DNA from: Alphaproteobacteria bacterium
Lineage (GTDB): Bacteria > Pseudomonadota > Alphaproteobacteria > Thalassobaculales > Thalassobaculaceae
NCBI GenBank assembly: GCA_013203465.1
Contig: JABMNR010000022.1
Span: forward strand, 1-45,873
Direction: 5' to 3'
Length of the DNA: 45,873 nucleotides
A program made the translations under genes and the position numbers. The notes below the pieces were generated by a model, which was not told the DNA's origin, did no database searches, and was given only the letters and a program-made list of their open reading frames with translations. The first letter of the stretch is position 1. Every line of letters begins with the position of its first letter. Below are positions 33,250 through 41,345 of the stretch, one piece after another.

Positions 33250-34032
33250 TCACCCGTTTGCCAGCAGCACCGATTTGACGACGATCCAGCCGCCGACGCC
33301 CAGCAGGGCGGCGAACAGCGCCTTGCGAAACAGCGTCTCCGACAGATGCGCCCGCAACCGGCGACCGATCCCCATGCCGATCAGCGCCGGCACCACCGCC
33401 ACGGTCGAGGTCACCGCCAGGTCCTGCGGGATCAAGCCACGGCCGCCAAGAGCCGCGCCCAGCCCCACCGTCGCGACGAAGAACGTCAGCCCCATGGCCT
33501 GGACCAACTGGTCGCGCGGCAAGCCCAACGCCTGGAGATACGGCACCGACGGCATCACGAACGAGCCGGTCATGCCGGTCAGCACCCCGGTCGCCAACCC
33601 GCAGCTTGGCCCCAACCACCCCTCGTGCCGGCCGGGCTTGGGCCAGGGCGGGGTGGCGAGACCGAGTACGGCATAGACCACGATCGAGACGCCCAGCAGA
33701 GCCGCGAGAATATCGGTCGCCACCAGCGTCAACGCCTCACCCGCCGCCACACTGCCGATGAACAACAGCACCAGGAATAGCCACAGCCGCCGGGTCAGCG
33801 CCCACAGCGGCGCCACACTCCCCGGTCCCTGCCAGACCTGCCAGATGTTGGTGATGAATGACGGCACCAGCAGCACCGTCATCGCTTCCTTCAGACCGAT
33901 AGTGGCGGTCAGCACCGCCAGGGTTATGGTCGGCAAGCCAAGTCCCACCGTCCCCTTCACCGTACCGGCGACCAGCAGGACAGCGAGGATCAAGACAAGG
34001 GTCAGCGGGTCGATGGCGGACAAATCAAGCAT
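33250..34032 (-). CDS. Sulfite exporter TauE/SafE family membrane protein
   Basis: 260 residues from the ATG at 34032; an in-frame GTG at 34086 is an alternative. About eight membrane segments. The family opening GTVKGTVGLGLPTITLAVL and the repeat half GLATGVLTGMTGSFVMPSVPYLQALG are clear. The family exports sulfite or other organic/inorganic anions across the inner membrane. No sulfur genes are adjacent, so the cargo is unknown. The spacer to the nitroreductase is 55 bases. Confidence 0.9.
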   Translation of the reverse strand: MLDLSAIDPLTLVLILAVLLVAGTVKGTVGLGLPTITLAVLTATIGLKEAMTVLLVPSFITNIWQVWQGPGSVAPLWALTRRLWLFLVLLFIGSVAAGEALTLVATDILAALLGVSIVVYAVLGLATPPWPKPGRHEGWLGPSCGLATGVLTGMTGSFVMPSVPYLQALGLPRDQLVQAMGLTFFVATVGLGAALGGRGLIPQDLAVTSTVAVVPALIGMGIGRRLRAHLSETLFRKALFAALLGVGGWIVVKSVLLANG

Positions 34033-34114
34033 GCGAGGGACGCTCAAGCGGTTGGCGATGGCTGACAGTACCGAATTTGCCGCCACGAGGGTTCGGCGGG
34101 CGCCGAAACGACGC

Positions 34115-34576
34115 CTATCCCTCCCGCAGCATCTCCCAATGTTCGATGCCGTCCTCGTCGTAGGGGCCGCGCACCGCGCTGTAGCCGAGGCTCTCGTAAA
34201 ACGGTTTCAGGTATCCCTGGCCGTTCAGCCGCACCGCCCGGGTGCCGAAGGTCGCTTCGGCGAACCGGTGGCATTCCGCCATCACCGCCCGGCCGAGCCC
34301 CTGTCCGCGCCCCTCGGCGGTGGTCAGGATGCGGCCGGCGGACGGCTCGGGATAATAGTCGCCGGGCCCGAACAGCCGGGCATAGGCGACCAACCGCCCC
34401 TCGCTCGGGTGTCCGTCATAGCCGAACAGGTGCCAGGCCAGCGGATCCTTGCCGTCAATCTCCGGGTACGGACAGGTTTGCTCGACCACGAACACATCGA
34501 CCCGCGCCTTCAACATGGCGTGCACCTGATCGCGGTCGAGCTGGTCCCAGCGATGCCAGCGCCAGACGACGGTCAT
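34115..34576 (-). CDS. GNAT family N-acetyltransferase, ElaA type
   Basis: 153 residues from the ATG at 34576, with GAGGGGG upstream. The family traits RVDVFVVEQTCPYPEIDGKD near 24-43 and GRILTTAEGRGQGLGRAVM near 81-99 (acetyl-CoA loop), then GQGYLKPFYESLGY near 120, are characteristic of ElaA. Acetylates an unknown amine. Its start lies 27 bases after the end of the polysaccharide deacetylase gene on the same strand. Confidence 0.9.
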   Translation of the reverse strand: MTVVWRWHRWDQLDRDQVHAMLKARVDVFVVEQTCPYPEIDGKDPLAWHLFGYDGHPSEGRLVAYARLFGPGDYYPEPSAGRILTTAEGRGQGLGRAVMAECHRFAEATFGTRAVRLNGQGYLKPFYESLGYSAVRGPYDEDGIEHWEMLREG

Positions 34577-34603
34577 GCCATCCCCCTCATCGTCGCGCAA
34601 AAT

Positions 34604-35680
34604 CTAGCGTCGCGCGTGTTTGCGCCCGCCGGCCAGACGGGCTTCCACCACCGCCGACAACGGGACGAGCGCGAACCCCGCCGCCCGCGCCCGCGGCATC
34701 CAAGCCTGCAGCACGTTCAACGTGGCGTCGCGCGGATGGCCGATGGCGATCGCGCTGCCGGTGGATCGCGCCAGGTGTTCGGTTTCGGCCAGACGCAGCT
34801 CGACCTCGGCGGCGGTGTCGGTGTTGTCGAGAAACACGTCGCGCTTGATCGTCACCACGCCCAAGGCCTCGGTCGTCGCGGCGGCGACGCTCTTCGGCGA
34901 GGTCAGCGAGTCGAGAAACAACAACCCCCGGTCACGCAGGGTCTCGGCCACCAGACGCATACCCTCCGCGTTTTCCGTAAACATGCTGCCCATGTGATTG
35001 TTGATGCCGACATAGCCCTCAAGCTGGGCCAGGTTCCAATCAAGCCGGCTCAACACCTCGATGGCGCCCAGCCGCATGTCGAGCACGTTCGGCCCCGGAT
35101 CGGCGTCGATCCCATGCGGCTGCATGGAGACATGCGCCAGCAACTCATGCCCCGCCGCCCGCGCCGCGATCGCCTGCGCCGCGACCCCTTCGGCATACGG
35201 CAGAAACGCCAGCGTCAGCGGCGCCGGCAACGTGATCGCCCGGGCCGACCGGCGGCGGTCGACCCCCAGATCGTCCAGTATGATCGCGATCATCGGCCGA
35301 TCGTCGATCGGTGGCGCGGCGACGGCGAACCGTTTCCAGCTCGGCCCGGCCTGTGTCGATGACGGCGGAGCGGATGGCGGCACGACGGGGAGCACCACGG
35401 GTGTCGAGCCGGGGTTGGCCGACCGCAATGCCGGCAGGGGGATCGCCGGCGGCTCGCTCGGTTTGATCGGCGCCGGCATCGGCACGGCGGCGGTCCGCGT
35501 TGTCACCGGTGCCCGATCGCCGTTCGGCTCGACCAGCCAGATCCCCAAGCCGAGACCGCCCAGAAACAGGCCCACCGCGCCGATTCCGATAAGGGCTACG
35601 CGAACCACCGCCCGCCGCCGCGACCCAGGCCGCGCGCGTCCCCGCGCGTGCCGTTGTCCGGTCTTGGTCTTTCGGGCCAT
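34604..35680 (-). CDS. Divergent polysaccharide deacetylase family protein (YibQ-like)
   Basis: 358 residues. A basic N-terminus (1-25) precedes one membrane segment (about 26-50), a Pro-rich linker (about 55-120) and then the YibQ/DUF610 domain: MIAIILDDLGVDR near 130-142, LTLAFLPYA near 155, HELLAHVSMQP near 175, GINNHMGSMFT near 224 and AIGHPRDATL near 310. It is anchored in the inner membrane facing the periplasm. The metal-site residues (DD, HP) are in place; activity on a periplasmic glycan is inferred. It is divergent from trpG. Confidence 0.92.
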   Translation of the reverse strand: MARKTKTGQRHARGRARPGSRRRAVVRVALIGIGAVGLFLGGLGLGIWLVEPNGDRAPVTTRTAAVPMPAPIKPSEPPAIPLPALRSANPGSTPVVLPVVPPSAPPSSTQAGPSWKRFAVAAPPIDDRPMIAIILDDLGVDRRRSARAITLPAPLTLAFLPYAEGVAAQAIAARAAGHELLAHVSMQPHGIDADPGPNVLDMRLGAIEVLSRLDWNLAQLEGYVGINNHMGSMFTENAEGMRLVAETLRDRGLLFLDSLTSPKSVAAATTEALGVVTIKRDVFLDNTDTAAEVELRLAETEHLARSTGSAIAIGHPRDATLNVLQAWMPRARAAGFALVPLSAVVEARLAGGRKHARR

Positions 35681-35709
35681 GGCGAGTCGCTTCCGTGCCG
35701 GTGACAGGG

Positions 35710-35751
35710 TTGTTAAGGTAGCATCAATGCGTTACGTCGGCATCTTAACAA
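35710..35751. promoter_or_regulatory. Inverted repeat upstream of trpG
   Basis: TTGTTAAG (35710-35717) and CTTAACAA (35744-35751) are perfect complements 26 bases apart. A 10-base palindrome, CTTGGCCAAG, follows at 35753-35762, nine bases before the trpG ATG. The spacer is 90 bases and lies between divergent genes. There is no Trp-rich leader peptide, so this is not a classical attenuator; an operator or RNA structure is possible. Confidence 0.4.
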
Positions 35752-35770
35752 ACTTGGCCAAGCGTCTGAA

Positions 35771-36409
35771 ATGTTTCTTCTCATCGATAATTACGACAGC
35801 TTCACCTACAATCTCTACCACTTCTTGGGCGAGTTGGGTGCCGATGTCACCGTGCGGCGCAACGACCGCGTCACCGTCGACGAGATCATCGCCATGCGCC
35901 CGCAAGGCATCGTGATCTCACCCGGTCCCTGCGATCCCGATCGCGCGGGGATATGCCTGGAGCTGGTCGAGCGCTGCGCCGCCAGCATCCCGATGCTCGG
36001 CGTCTGCCTCGGCCACCAGACCATGGGGCAGGTGTTCGGCGGTACCGTGGCCCGCGCGGCCATGCCGATGCACGGCAAGGTGTCCACCGTCGCCAATAAC
36101 GGCACCGGCGTGTTCGAGGACCTGCCCGATCATTTCGCGGTCACGCGTTATCATTCGCTGGTGGTGACGAAGGACGGCTGGCCCGAGGTGCTGGAGCAGA
36201 CGGCATGGACCGATGACGGCATCGTCATGGGGCTCAAGCACCGCGACTACCCCTGTTGGGGCGTGCAGTTCCATCCCGAAAGCATCGCGTCCGAGCACGG
36301 CCACCGGATGCTGGCCAATTTCCTGCGCCTGGCCGGTTTCAACGGCCAACCCCTGGCCCCGATCGACGAGATCGAGGCGCGCCTGAACCGAACCGGAACC
36401 GACGGCTGA
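35771..36409 (+). CDS. trpG: Anthranilate/aminodeoxychorismate synthase glutaminase subunit
   Basis: 212 residues, class I glutamine amidotransferase. Start [17 protein letters not shown] (3-19) is the family opening. The catalytic Cys is in [12 protein letters not shown] near 76-87, and the His/Glu pair in GVQFHPESI near 166-174. It supplies ammonia to TrpE (or PabB). trpE usually precedes trpG in related genomes but is not here; a divergent deacetylase gene occupies that place. Eleven bases separate it from trpD. Confidence 0.95.
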   Translation: MFLLIDNYDSFTYNLYHFLGELGADVTVRRNDRVTVDEIIAMRPQGIVISPGPCDPDRAGICLELVERCAASIPMLGVCLGHQTMGQVFGGTVARAAMPMHGKVSTVANNGTGVFEDLPDHFAVTRYHSLVVTKDGWPEVLEQTAWTDDGIVMGLKHRDYPCWGVQFHPESIASEHGHRMLANFLRLAGFNGQPLAPIDEIEARLNRTGTDG

Positions 36410-36419
36410 ACGGCACACC

Positions 36420-37454
36420 ATGATCGGCGATATCCAGGATATGAAGGCGTTGATCGCCCGCGTGGCCGACGGTCACAGCCTGACCGAAAGCGAGGCCGAG
36501 ATCGCGTTCGACATCATCATGTCGGGCGACGCGACGCCGGCGCAGATCGGCGGCTTCCTGATGGCGTTGCGGGTGCGCGGCGAAACCGTGGCCGAAATCA
36601 CCGGCGCCGCCCGGACCATGCGGGCGAAGGCCCTGAAGGTCGAGGCCCCCGTCGGGGCCATGGATAATGTCGGCACCGGTGGCGACGGCGCCAAGACCTA
36701 CAACATCTCGACCGCCGCCTCCTTCGTGTTGGCCGGCGCCGGTGTCATTGTCGCCAAGCATGGCAACCGGGCGCTATCCTCGCGTACCGGAGCGGCCGAC
36801 GTGCTGAGCCATCTCGGGGTCAACCTCGACTGCGACATGCGTTTGGTGAAAGCCGCGCTCGACGAAGCCGGGATCTGTTTCTTCATGGCGCCACGCCACC
36901 ACAGCGCGATGCGTCATGTCGGCGGACCACGGGTCGAGCTCGGCACCCGCACGATCTTCAACATCCTGGGCCCGCTATCGAACCCCGGCTTGGTCAAGAA
37001 ACAGCTGATCGGTGTGTTTGCCAAGAACTGGGTGGTGCCGATGGCCGAAACCCTGGCCAAGCTCGGCTCCGTCCGGGCCTGGGTGGTGCATGGCGACGGA
37101 TTGGACGAGATGACCACGGCAGGCGTCACCACGGTCGCCTCGTTGCAGGACGGCGCGGTCGAAACCTTTGAGCTCACCCCGGAGGATGCCGGCCTGCCCC
37201 GCGCCTCGATCGACGACGTGCGCGGCGGCGACCCCGCGCATAACGCCGCGGCACTGGCCGCTCTGCTCGATGGTGCGACCGGCCCCTACCGCGACATCGT
37301 GCTGTTCAACACGGCGGGTGCCCTGATCGTCGCCGGCAAGGTCGAGACTCTCAAGGACGGCGTGGCGATGGCGGCGCGCTCGATCGACAGCGGCCACGCC
37401 AAGGCCAAGCTGGAACATCTGGTGGCGGTCACCAACCGGGAGATCGCGCCGTGA
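36420..37454 (+). CDS. trpD: Anthranilate phosphoribosyltransferase
   Basis: 344 residues, full length. PRPP/anthranilate motifs are [16 protein letters not shown] near 81-96, [21 protein letters not shown] (in pieces: [16 protein letters not shown]) near 113-128, and GPLSNPG near 182. [13 protein letters not shown] near 222 binds the metal ions. It joins anthranilate and PRPP in the second step of tryptophan synthesis. Its stop overlaps the GTG of trpC by four bases. Confidence 0.97.
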   Translation: MIGDIQDMKALIARVADGHSLTESEAEIAFDIIMSGDATPAQIGGFLMALRVRGETVAEITGAARTMRAKALKVEAPVGAMDNVGTGGDGAKTYNISTAASFVLAGAGVIVAKHGNRALSSRTGAADVLSHLGVNLDCDMRLVKAALDEAGICFFMAPRHHSAMRHVGGPRVELGTRTIFNILGPLSNPGLVKKQLIGVFAKNWVVPMAETLAKLGSVRAWVVHGDGLDEMTTAGVTTVASLQDGAVETFELTPEDAGLPRASIDDVRGGDPAHNAAALAALLDGATGPYRDIVLFNTAGALIVAGKVETLKDGVAMAARSIDSGHAKAKLEHLVAVTNREIAP

Positions 37455-38257
37455 GCGATGTTCTCGCCGAGATCTGCGCCCACAAACGCCAGGAAGTGGC
37501 CGCGCGCAAGGCCGCCCGGCCGATGGCCGAGGTTATGCGAGCCGCCCGCGACGCCGACGCCCCGCGCGGCTTTGCGGCGGCGCTCGATGCCAAGGCTGGC
37601 AACGGCTACGGCCTGATCGCCGAGATCAAGAAGGCGAGCCCGTCCAAAGGGCTGATCCGTGCCGATTTCGACCCGGCCGCCCTGGCCCGCGCCTACCGCG
37701 ACGGCGGAGCCGCCTGCTTGTCGGTGCTGACCGACGAAAAATATTTCCAAGGCGCCGACCGTTATCTTCAGGCCGCGCGGGCGGCGGTCGACCTGCCGGT
37801 CCTGCGCAAGGATTTCATGCTCGAGCCCTGGCAGATCGCCGAATCCCGGGCACTCGGCGCCGATTGCGTGCTGCTGATCCTGGCGGCGCTGTCGGATGAG
37901 CGCGCCAAGGAATTGGAGGATATGGCCTTCGACCTCGGTATGGCTGTGCTTCTGGAAGTGCACGATGACGAGGAGCTGGACCGCGCGCTGCGGCTTGGAA
38001 GCCCGCTGCTCGGCGTCAACAACCGCAATCTCAAGACCATGGCGACCGACCTCGCGACCACCGAGAGCTTGGCCGGACGGGTGCCGGACGGCCGGGTCCT
38101 GGTGTGCGAGAGCGGCTTGTCGAGCCCCGCCGATCTGGCCCGCATGGCCCGGGTCGGCGCGCGGCGGTTCCTGATCGGAGAAGCCCTGATGCGCCAGGCG
38201 GATGTCGCCGCCGCCACCCGCGCGTTGCTGGCCGATCCCCTGTCCCAAGTCGCCTGA
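37451..38257 (+). CDS. trpC: Indole-3-glycerol-phosphate synthase
   Basis: 268 residues from a GTG that overlaps trpD. (Beta-alpha)8 barrel with [12 protein letters not shown] near 56-67 (catalytic Lys), [11 protein letters not shown] near 97, [12 protein letters not shown] near 118-129 (Lys), GVNNRNLKT near 189, and [12 protein letters not shown] near 217. It converts carboxyphenylamino-deoxyribulose phosphate to indole glycerol phosphate. moaC begins 10 bases after the stop, the usual alphaproteobacterial arrangement. Confidence 0.97.
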   Translation: MSDVLAEICAHKRQEVAARKAARPMAEVMRAARDADAPRGFAAALDAKAGNGYGLIAEIKKASPSKGLIRADFDPAALARAYRDGGAACLSVLTDEKYFQGADRYLQAARAAVDLPVLRKDFMLEPWQIAESRALGADCVLLILAALSDERAKELEDMAFDLGMAVLLEVHDDEELDRALRLGSPLLGVNNRNLKTMATDLATTESLAGRVPDGRVLVCESGLSSPADLARMARVGARRFLIGEALMRQADVAAATRALLADPLSQVA

Positions 38258-38267
38258 CAGCGGAGCG

Positions 38268-38744
38268 ATGAGCGATTTCACCCATTTCGACGACCAGGGC
38301 AAGGCCCACATGGTCGACGTCGGCGCCAAGGAGATCACCGAACGGTCCGCCACCGCGCGCGGCTCGGTGTTCGCCGCGGCCGGGACCATCCGGCTGATCC
38401 GCGATGGCGGGGTGAAGAAGGGCGACGTGCTGTCGGTCGCGCGGTTGGCCGGAATCATGGGGGCGAAGAAGACGCCGGACTTGATCCCGCTGTGCCATCC
38501 GCTGGCCTTGACCTCGGTGGCGGTTGACCTGTCGATCGACGAGGCGCGCAACGCCATCGACATCGAGGCGACCTGTAAGCTGAAGGGCCGTACCGGCGTC
38601 GAGATGGAGGCGCTTACGGCGGTCGCCATCGCCGCGTTGACGGTCTACGACATGGCCAAGGCGATCGATCGATCAATGCGGATCGGCGAGGTTCGGCTGG
38701 TTCACAAGGCCGGCGGCAAATCGGGAGAGTTCCGTGGTGAGTGA
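38268..38744 (+). CDS. moaC: Cyclic pyranopterin monophosphate synthase MoaC
   Basis: 158 residues from the ATG at 38268, with CGGAGCG upstream. Motifs: MVDVGAKEITERSATA (15-30), GVKKGDVLSVARLAGIMGAKKTPDLIPLCHPL (in pieces: IMGAKKTPDLIPLCHPL) near 62-78, and GVEMEALTAV near 111. It rearranges the GTP-derived intermediate into cyclic pyranopterin monophosphate, the first stage of molybdenum cofactor synthesis. It overlaps moeA by 11 bases. Confidence 0.97.
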   Translation: MSDFTHFDDQGKAHMVDVGAKEITERSATARGSVFAAAGTIRLIRDGGVKKGDVLSVARLAGIMGAKKTPDLIPLCHPLALTSVAVDLSIDEARNAIDIEATCKLKGRTGVEMEALTAVAIAALTVYDMAKAIDRSMRIGEVRLVHKAGGKSGEFRGE

Positions 38745-39987
38745 CCTGCTCCCCGTCGCCGAGGCGCGAGCCCGCATTCTGGAAGCGCTGGCGCCGATGC
38801 CGGCCGAGACGGTGCCGGTATCCGAGGCTCTGGGCCGGGTCACCGCCCAGGCCATCGTGGCGCGGCGGACCCAACCGCCGGTCGCGGTCTCCGCCATGGA
38901 TGGCTACGCCGTGCGCGCCGCCGATGTCGCCACGGTTCCAGCGACTCTCGTTCGGGTCGGCGCCGCGCCGGCGGGCGGCGGCTACCCGGGCACGCTGGGT
39001 TCCGGCGAGACGGTGCGCATCTTCACCGGCGGCCCGCTGCCCGACGGCGCCGACGCCATCGTGATCCAAGAGGATGTCGACGCCAGCTCGGAGGAGGACG
39101 GCGCCAGCATCACCGTGCGCGAGGGTGTCAAGGCCGGGACGTATGTTCGCCCCGCCGGCCTCGACTTCGCGGTGGGCGACACAGGCATTGCCGCCGGCCG
39201 GCGGCTGACGGCCCGGGATATCGGGTTGACCGCCGCCATGAACGTTCCCTGGGTCGCCGTGCGGCGGCGTCCGCGTGTCGCGATCCTGTCGACCGGTGAT
39301 GAAATCGTGCGGCCGGGCGAGCTGGACGATCCAAGCCGCATCGTGTCGTCAAACGCCTATGCCCTGGCGGCCGCGGTGCGCGCCATCGGCGGTGAGGCGG
39401 TCGATCTCGGCATCGCGCCCGACGATGTCGGCGCGCTGAAAGCCATGGCCGCCGGCGCGCGCGGGGTCGACATGCTGGTGACCACCGGCGGCGCCTCGGT
39501 CGGCCGCCACGACCTGGTCCAACAAGCATTGGGCGACGACGCCTTGGGGACAGACGCGCTGCGGGTCGGGTTCTGGAAGATCGCCATGCGGCCAGGTAAG
39601 CCGCTGATCTTCGGCCGGTTCGCCGGCGTGCCGATGCTCGGCCTGCCGGGCAACCCGGTGTCGACCATGGTCTGCGCCACGGTGTTTCTCAAGCCGGCGC
39701 TGGAGCGCATGCTGGGTCTCGACGCCGACCCGGAGCCGCTTGAAGACGCCGTCCTGGCAACGGCGCTGGCCGAGAACGACCGCCGACAGGACTATCTCCG
39801 CGCCACCTCAGCGCGCGATGCCACCGGACGCCGAGTTGTCACCCCGTTCGCGCGGCAGGACAGCTCGATGATGGCCCGGCTGGCGGCCGCCGATTGCCTG
39901 ATCGTCCGGCCGCCGCACGATGCCTCCCGCAAGGCCGGTGACCGGGTTTCGGTTCTGCCGCTCGGGGATGGCCTGCTCTCGCTCTAA
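38734..39987 (+). CDS. moeA: Molybdopterin molybdenumtransferase MoeA
   Basis: 417 residues. The GTG at 38734 overlaps moaC; a second GTG directly after it (38737) is equally possible. Motifs: PVSAMDGYAV-type AVSAMDGYAVRA near 50-61, RIFTGGPLPDGADAIVIQED (in pieces: FTGGPLPDGADAIV) near 94-107, STGDEIVRPGE near 188, TTGGASVGRHD near 250 and LGLPGNPVSTMVC near 306. It inserts molybdate into adenylated molybdopterin. It completes the trp-moa-moe transcript; lexA follows after 152 bases with its own promoter. Confidence 0.96.
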   Translation: MVSDLLPVAEARARILEALAPMPAETVPVSEALGRVTAQAIVARRTQPPVAVSAMDGYAVRAADVATVPATLVRVGAAPAGGGYPGTLGSGETVRIFTGGPLPDGADAIVIQEDVDASSEEDGASITVREGVKAGTYVRPAGLDFAVGDTGIAAGRRLTARDIGLTAAMNVPWVAVRRRPRVAILSTGDEIVRPGELDDPSRIVSSNAYALAAAVRAIGGEAVDLGIAPDDVGALKAMAAGARGVDMLVTTGGASVGRHDLVQQALGDDALGTDALRVGFWKIAMRPGKPLIFGRFAGVPMLGLPGNPVSTMVCATVFLKPALERMLGLDADPEPLEDAVLATALAENDRRQDYLRATSARDATGRRVVTPFARQDSSMMARLAAADCLIVRPPHDASRKAGDRVSVLPLGDGLLSL

Positions 39988-40033
39988 GCACTCCGAGGAT
40001 CATACCAAGGATCGTGCCCGCGCGCCGTTTTGC

Positions 40034-40062
40034 TTGACCCGGAAGCGGATCAAAAGTAGAAC
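40034..40062 (+). promoter_or_regulatory. Candidate sigma-70 promoter of lexA
   Basis: TTGACC (40034-40039) and TAGAAC (40057-40062) are exactly 17 bases apart, giving a start near 40069 and a leader of about 70 bases before the lexA ATG. The -10 box contains a GAAC half-site that also forms the left arm of the inverted repeat described next. Confidence 0.6.
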
Positions 40063-40087
40063 AAACACGAATGTACCATCTTTGTTC
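40059..40087. promoter_or_regulatory. Inverted repeat at the lexA promoter, possible LexA operator
   Basis: GAACAAA (40059-40065) and TTTGTTC (40081-40087) are perfect complements with a 15-base spacer, overlapping the -10 box and the start of transcription. The usual alphaproteobacterial LexA box is a direct repeat GTTC-N7-GTTC. Here only GAAC followed six bases later by GAAT resembles it. Autoregulation through GAAC/GTTC half-sites is plausible but the arrangement is atypical. Confidence 0.4.
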
Positions 40088-40139
40088 CCGATCGATGTAT
40101 CGCTGGACAACGGTGGTGGAGCCTACGCGGGAGGACACG

Positions 40140-40877
40140 ATGCTGACCAAGAAACAGCATGAACTGTTGATGTTTGTGCACCAGCGGATCGAGGCGACCG
40201 GGGCCTCACCCTCTTTCGACGAGATGAAGGAGGCGCTGTCCCTCAAATCGAAGTCCGGCATCCACCGCCTGATCACCGCGTTGGAGGAGCGGGGGTTCAT
40301 TCGCCGCCTCGCGCATCGGGCGCGGGCGCTGGAGGTGTTACGCCTGCCCGAGCAGATGGGACCACGTGGGTGGGACGGAGCGCCGCATGTCGCCCGGGGC
40401 TTCGCGCCCAACGTCATCCCGGGAAACTTTCCGTTTCGTGGCGGCGAGATCGCGATGCCGCCCCCCGTTCCCAACCCGGGAGCGGGCGGTGAGTCCGCCG
40501 TCGAGCTGCCGCTGTATGGCCGGATCGCCGCCGGTACCCCGATCGAGGCTTTGCGCGATCCGCAGTCGACCATAGGCGTACCCGCCGGCATGGTGTCGGG
40601 CGGTGAGCATTACGCGCTCGAGGTCTCGGGTGACTCGATGGTCGACGCCGGTATTCACGACGGCGACACCGTGATCATCCGGCAGTGCGACACCGCTGAG
40701 AACGGCACCATCGTGGTGGCCCTCATCGACGATCAAGAGGCGACACTGAAGCGCTTACGCCGGCGCGGCGGCTCGATCGCGTTGGAGCCGGCGAACGTAA
40801 CGCATAAAACTCAAATTTTTGGACCTGACCGGGTCAAGGTCCAAGGCCGTCTGGTTGGCTTGATTCGAAGTTATTGA
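40140..40877 (+). CDS. lexA: SOS-response repressor LexA
   Basis: 245 residues from the ATG at 40140, with GGGAGGA upstream; an earlier in-frame ATG at 40071 lies inside the promoter and is rejected. The N-terminal winged-helix domain is [17 protein letters not shown] and [21 protein letters not shown] (in pieces, residues 38-58). The scissile Ala-Gly lies in [11 protein letters not shown] near 127-137. The catalytic Ser is in [10 protein letters not shown] near 162-171 and the Lys in [11 protein letters not shown] near 199-209. It represses DNA-damage genes and self-cleaves when RecA is activated. A Pro/Gly-rich linker of about 30 residues is longer than in E. coli. Confidence 0.97.
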   Translation: MLTKKQHELLMFVHQRIEATGASPSFDEMKEALSLKSKSGIHRLITALEERGFIRRLAHRARALEVLRLPEQMGPRGWDGAPHVARGFAPNVIPGNFPFRGGEIAMPPPVPNPGAGGESAVELPLYGRIAAGTPIEALRDPQSTIGVPAGMVSGGEHYALEVSGDSMVDAGIHDGDTVIIRQCDTAENGTIVVALIDDQEATLKRLRRRGGSIALEPANVTHKTQIFGPDRVKVQGRLVGLIRSY

Positions 40878-40921
40878 GCGTCCCGGCCGCCGCTTGTACC
40901 GAGCCAAATGATTGTCGCGGG

Positions 40922-41227
40922 TCAGACGGCAGCTCGGTTGTTGCCAAACAGCTTGGATAGATCAGCCAGCGCGGCGCTCTTACCGGCGCGGAGTCGGCGC
41001 GACCGGGCGCGCTCGTCTTCCGCCTTGTCGATGGCGGTCATGCGAATACGCCGGCGGTTGATCGCCGAGATCTGATTGAACACCGTCGACGCCCAATTTT
41101 CCTTGCTGCGGTCCTCGACCTCGGCGGCTTCCCGGATCGCGCTATAGGCCACGTTCCGCTTGCCCACCACGTCGGACACGGACTCGGCCAATATGTTGTA
41201 ACTCCGCGTGCGAATGGGCTCGGGCAT
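40922..41227 (-). CDS. Conserved-looking small protein of unknown function
   Basis: 101 residues, strongly charged and helical, with no membrane segment or Cys. The sequence from about residue 8 to 50 (SYNILAESVSDVVGKRNVAYS, AAEVEDRSKENWAST) could form a helical bundle, followed by an Arg-rich stretch (RRRIRM, RARSRRLRAGK) and a short tail (LADLSKLFGNN). AAGGAG lies close before the ATG, and a good promoter is found about 65-100 bases upstream, so this is a real gene. It converges with lexA. Function unknown; DNA or RNA binding is possible from the charge only. Confidence 0.7.
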   Translation of the reverse strand: MPEPIRTRSYNILAESVSDVVGKRNVAYSAIREAAEVEDRSKENWASTVFNQISAINRRRIRMTAIDKAEDERARSRRLRAGKSAALADLSKLFGNNRAAV

Positions 41228-41298
41228 CGGTTACTCCTTAGGTCACCATCGCGTCCGCCGCCCGTATCCAACGGGCCGCGCATGCGACAGCGTCGTTA

Positions 41299-41327
41299 AA
41301 TATACACCCAAATGACTCAAAAGTCAT
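41299..41327 (-). promoter_or_regulatory. Promoter with overlapping palindrome for the small gene
   Basis: On the minus strand ATGACT (41327-41322) and TATATT (41304-41299) are 17 bases apart. The -35 box overlaps an inverted repeat ATGAC-N6-GTCAT (41312-41327). Transcription would start near 41292. The AT-rich 50 bases here contrast with the GC-rich flanks. A repressor site is suggested but unidentified. Confidence 0.5.
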
Positions 41328-41345
41328 ATTTCAACGACATATGAT

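Noticed and set aside
40071-40139. Earlier in-frame ATG that would lengthen LexA by 23 residues
   Set aside because: It lies at the predicted transcription start, has no ribosome site and LexA proteins begin at the MLTKKQ segment.
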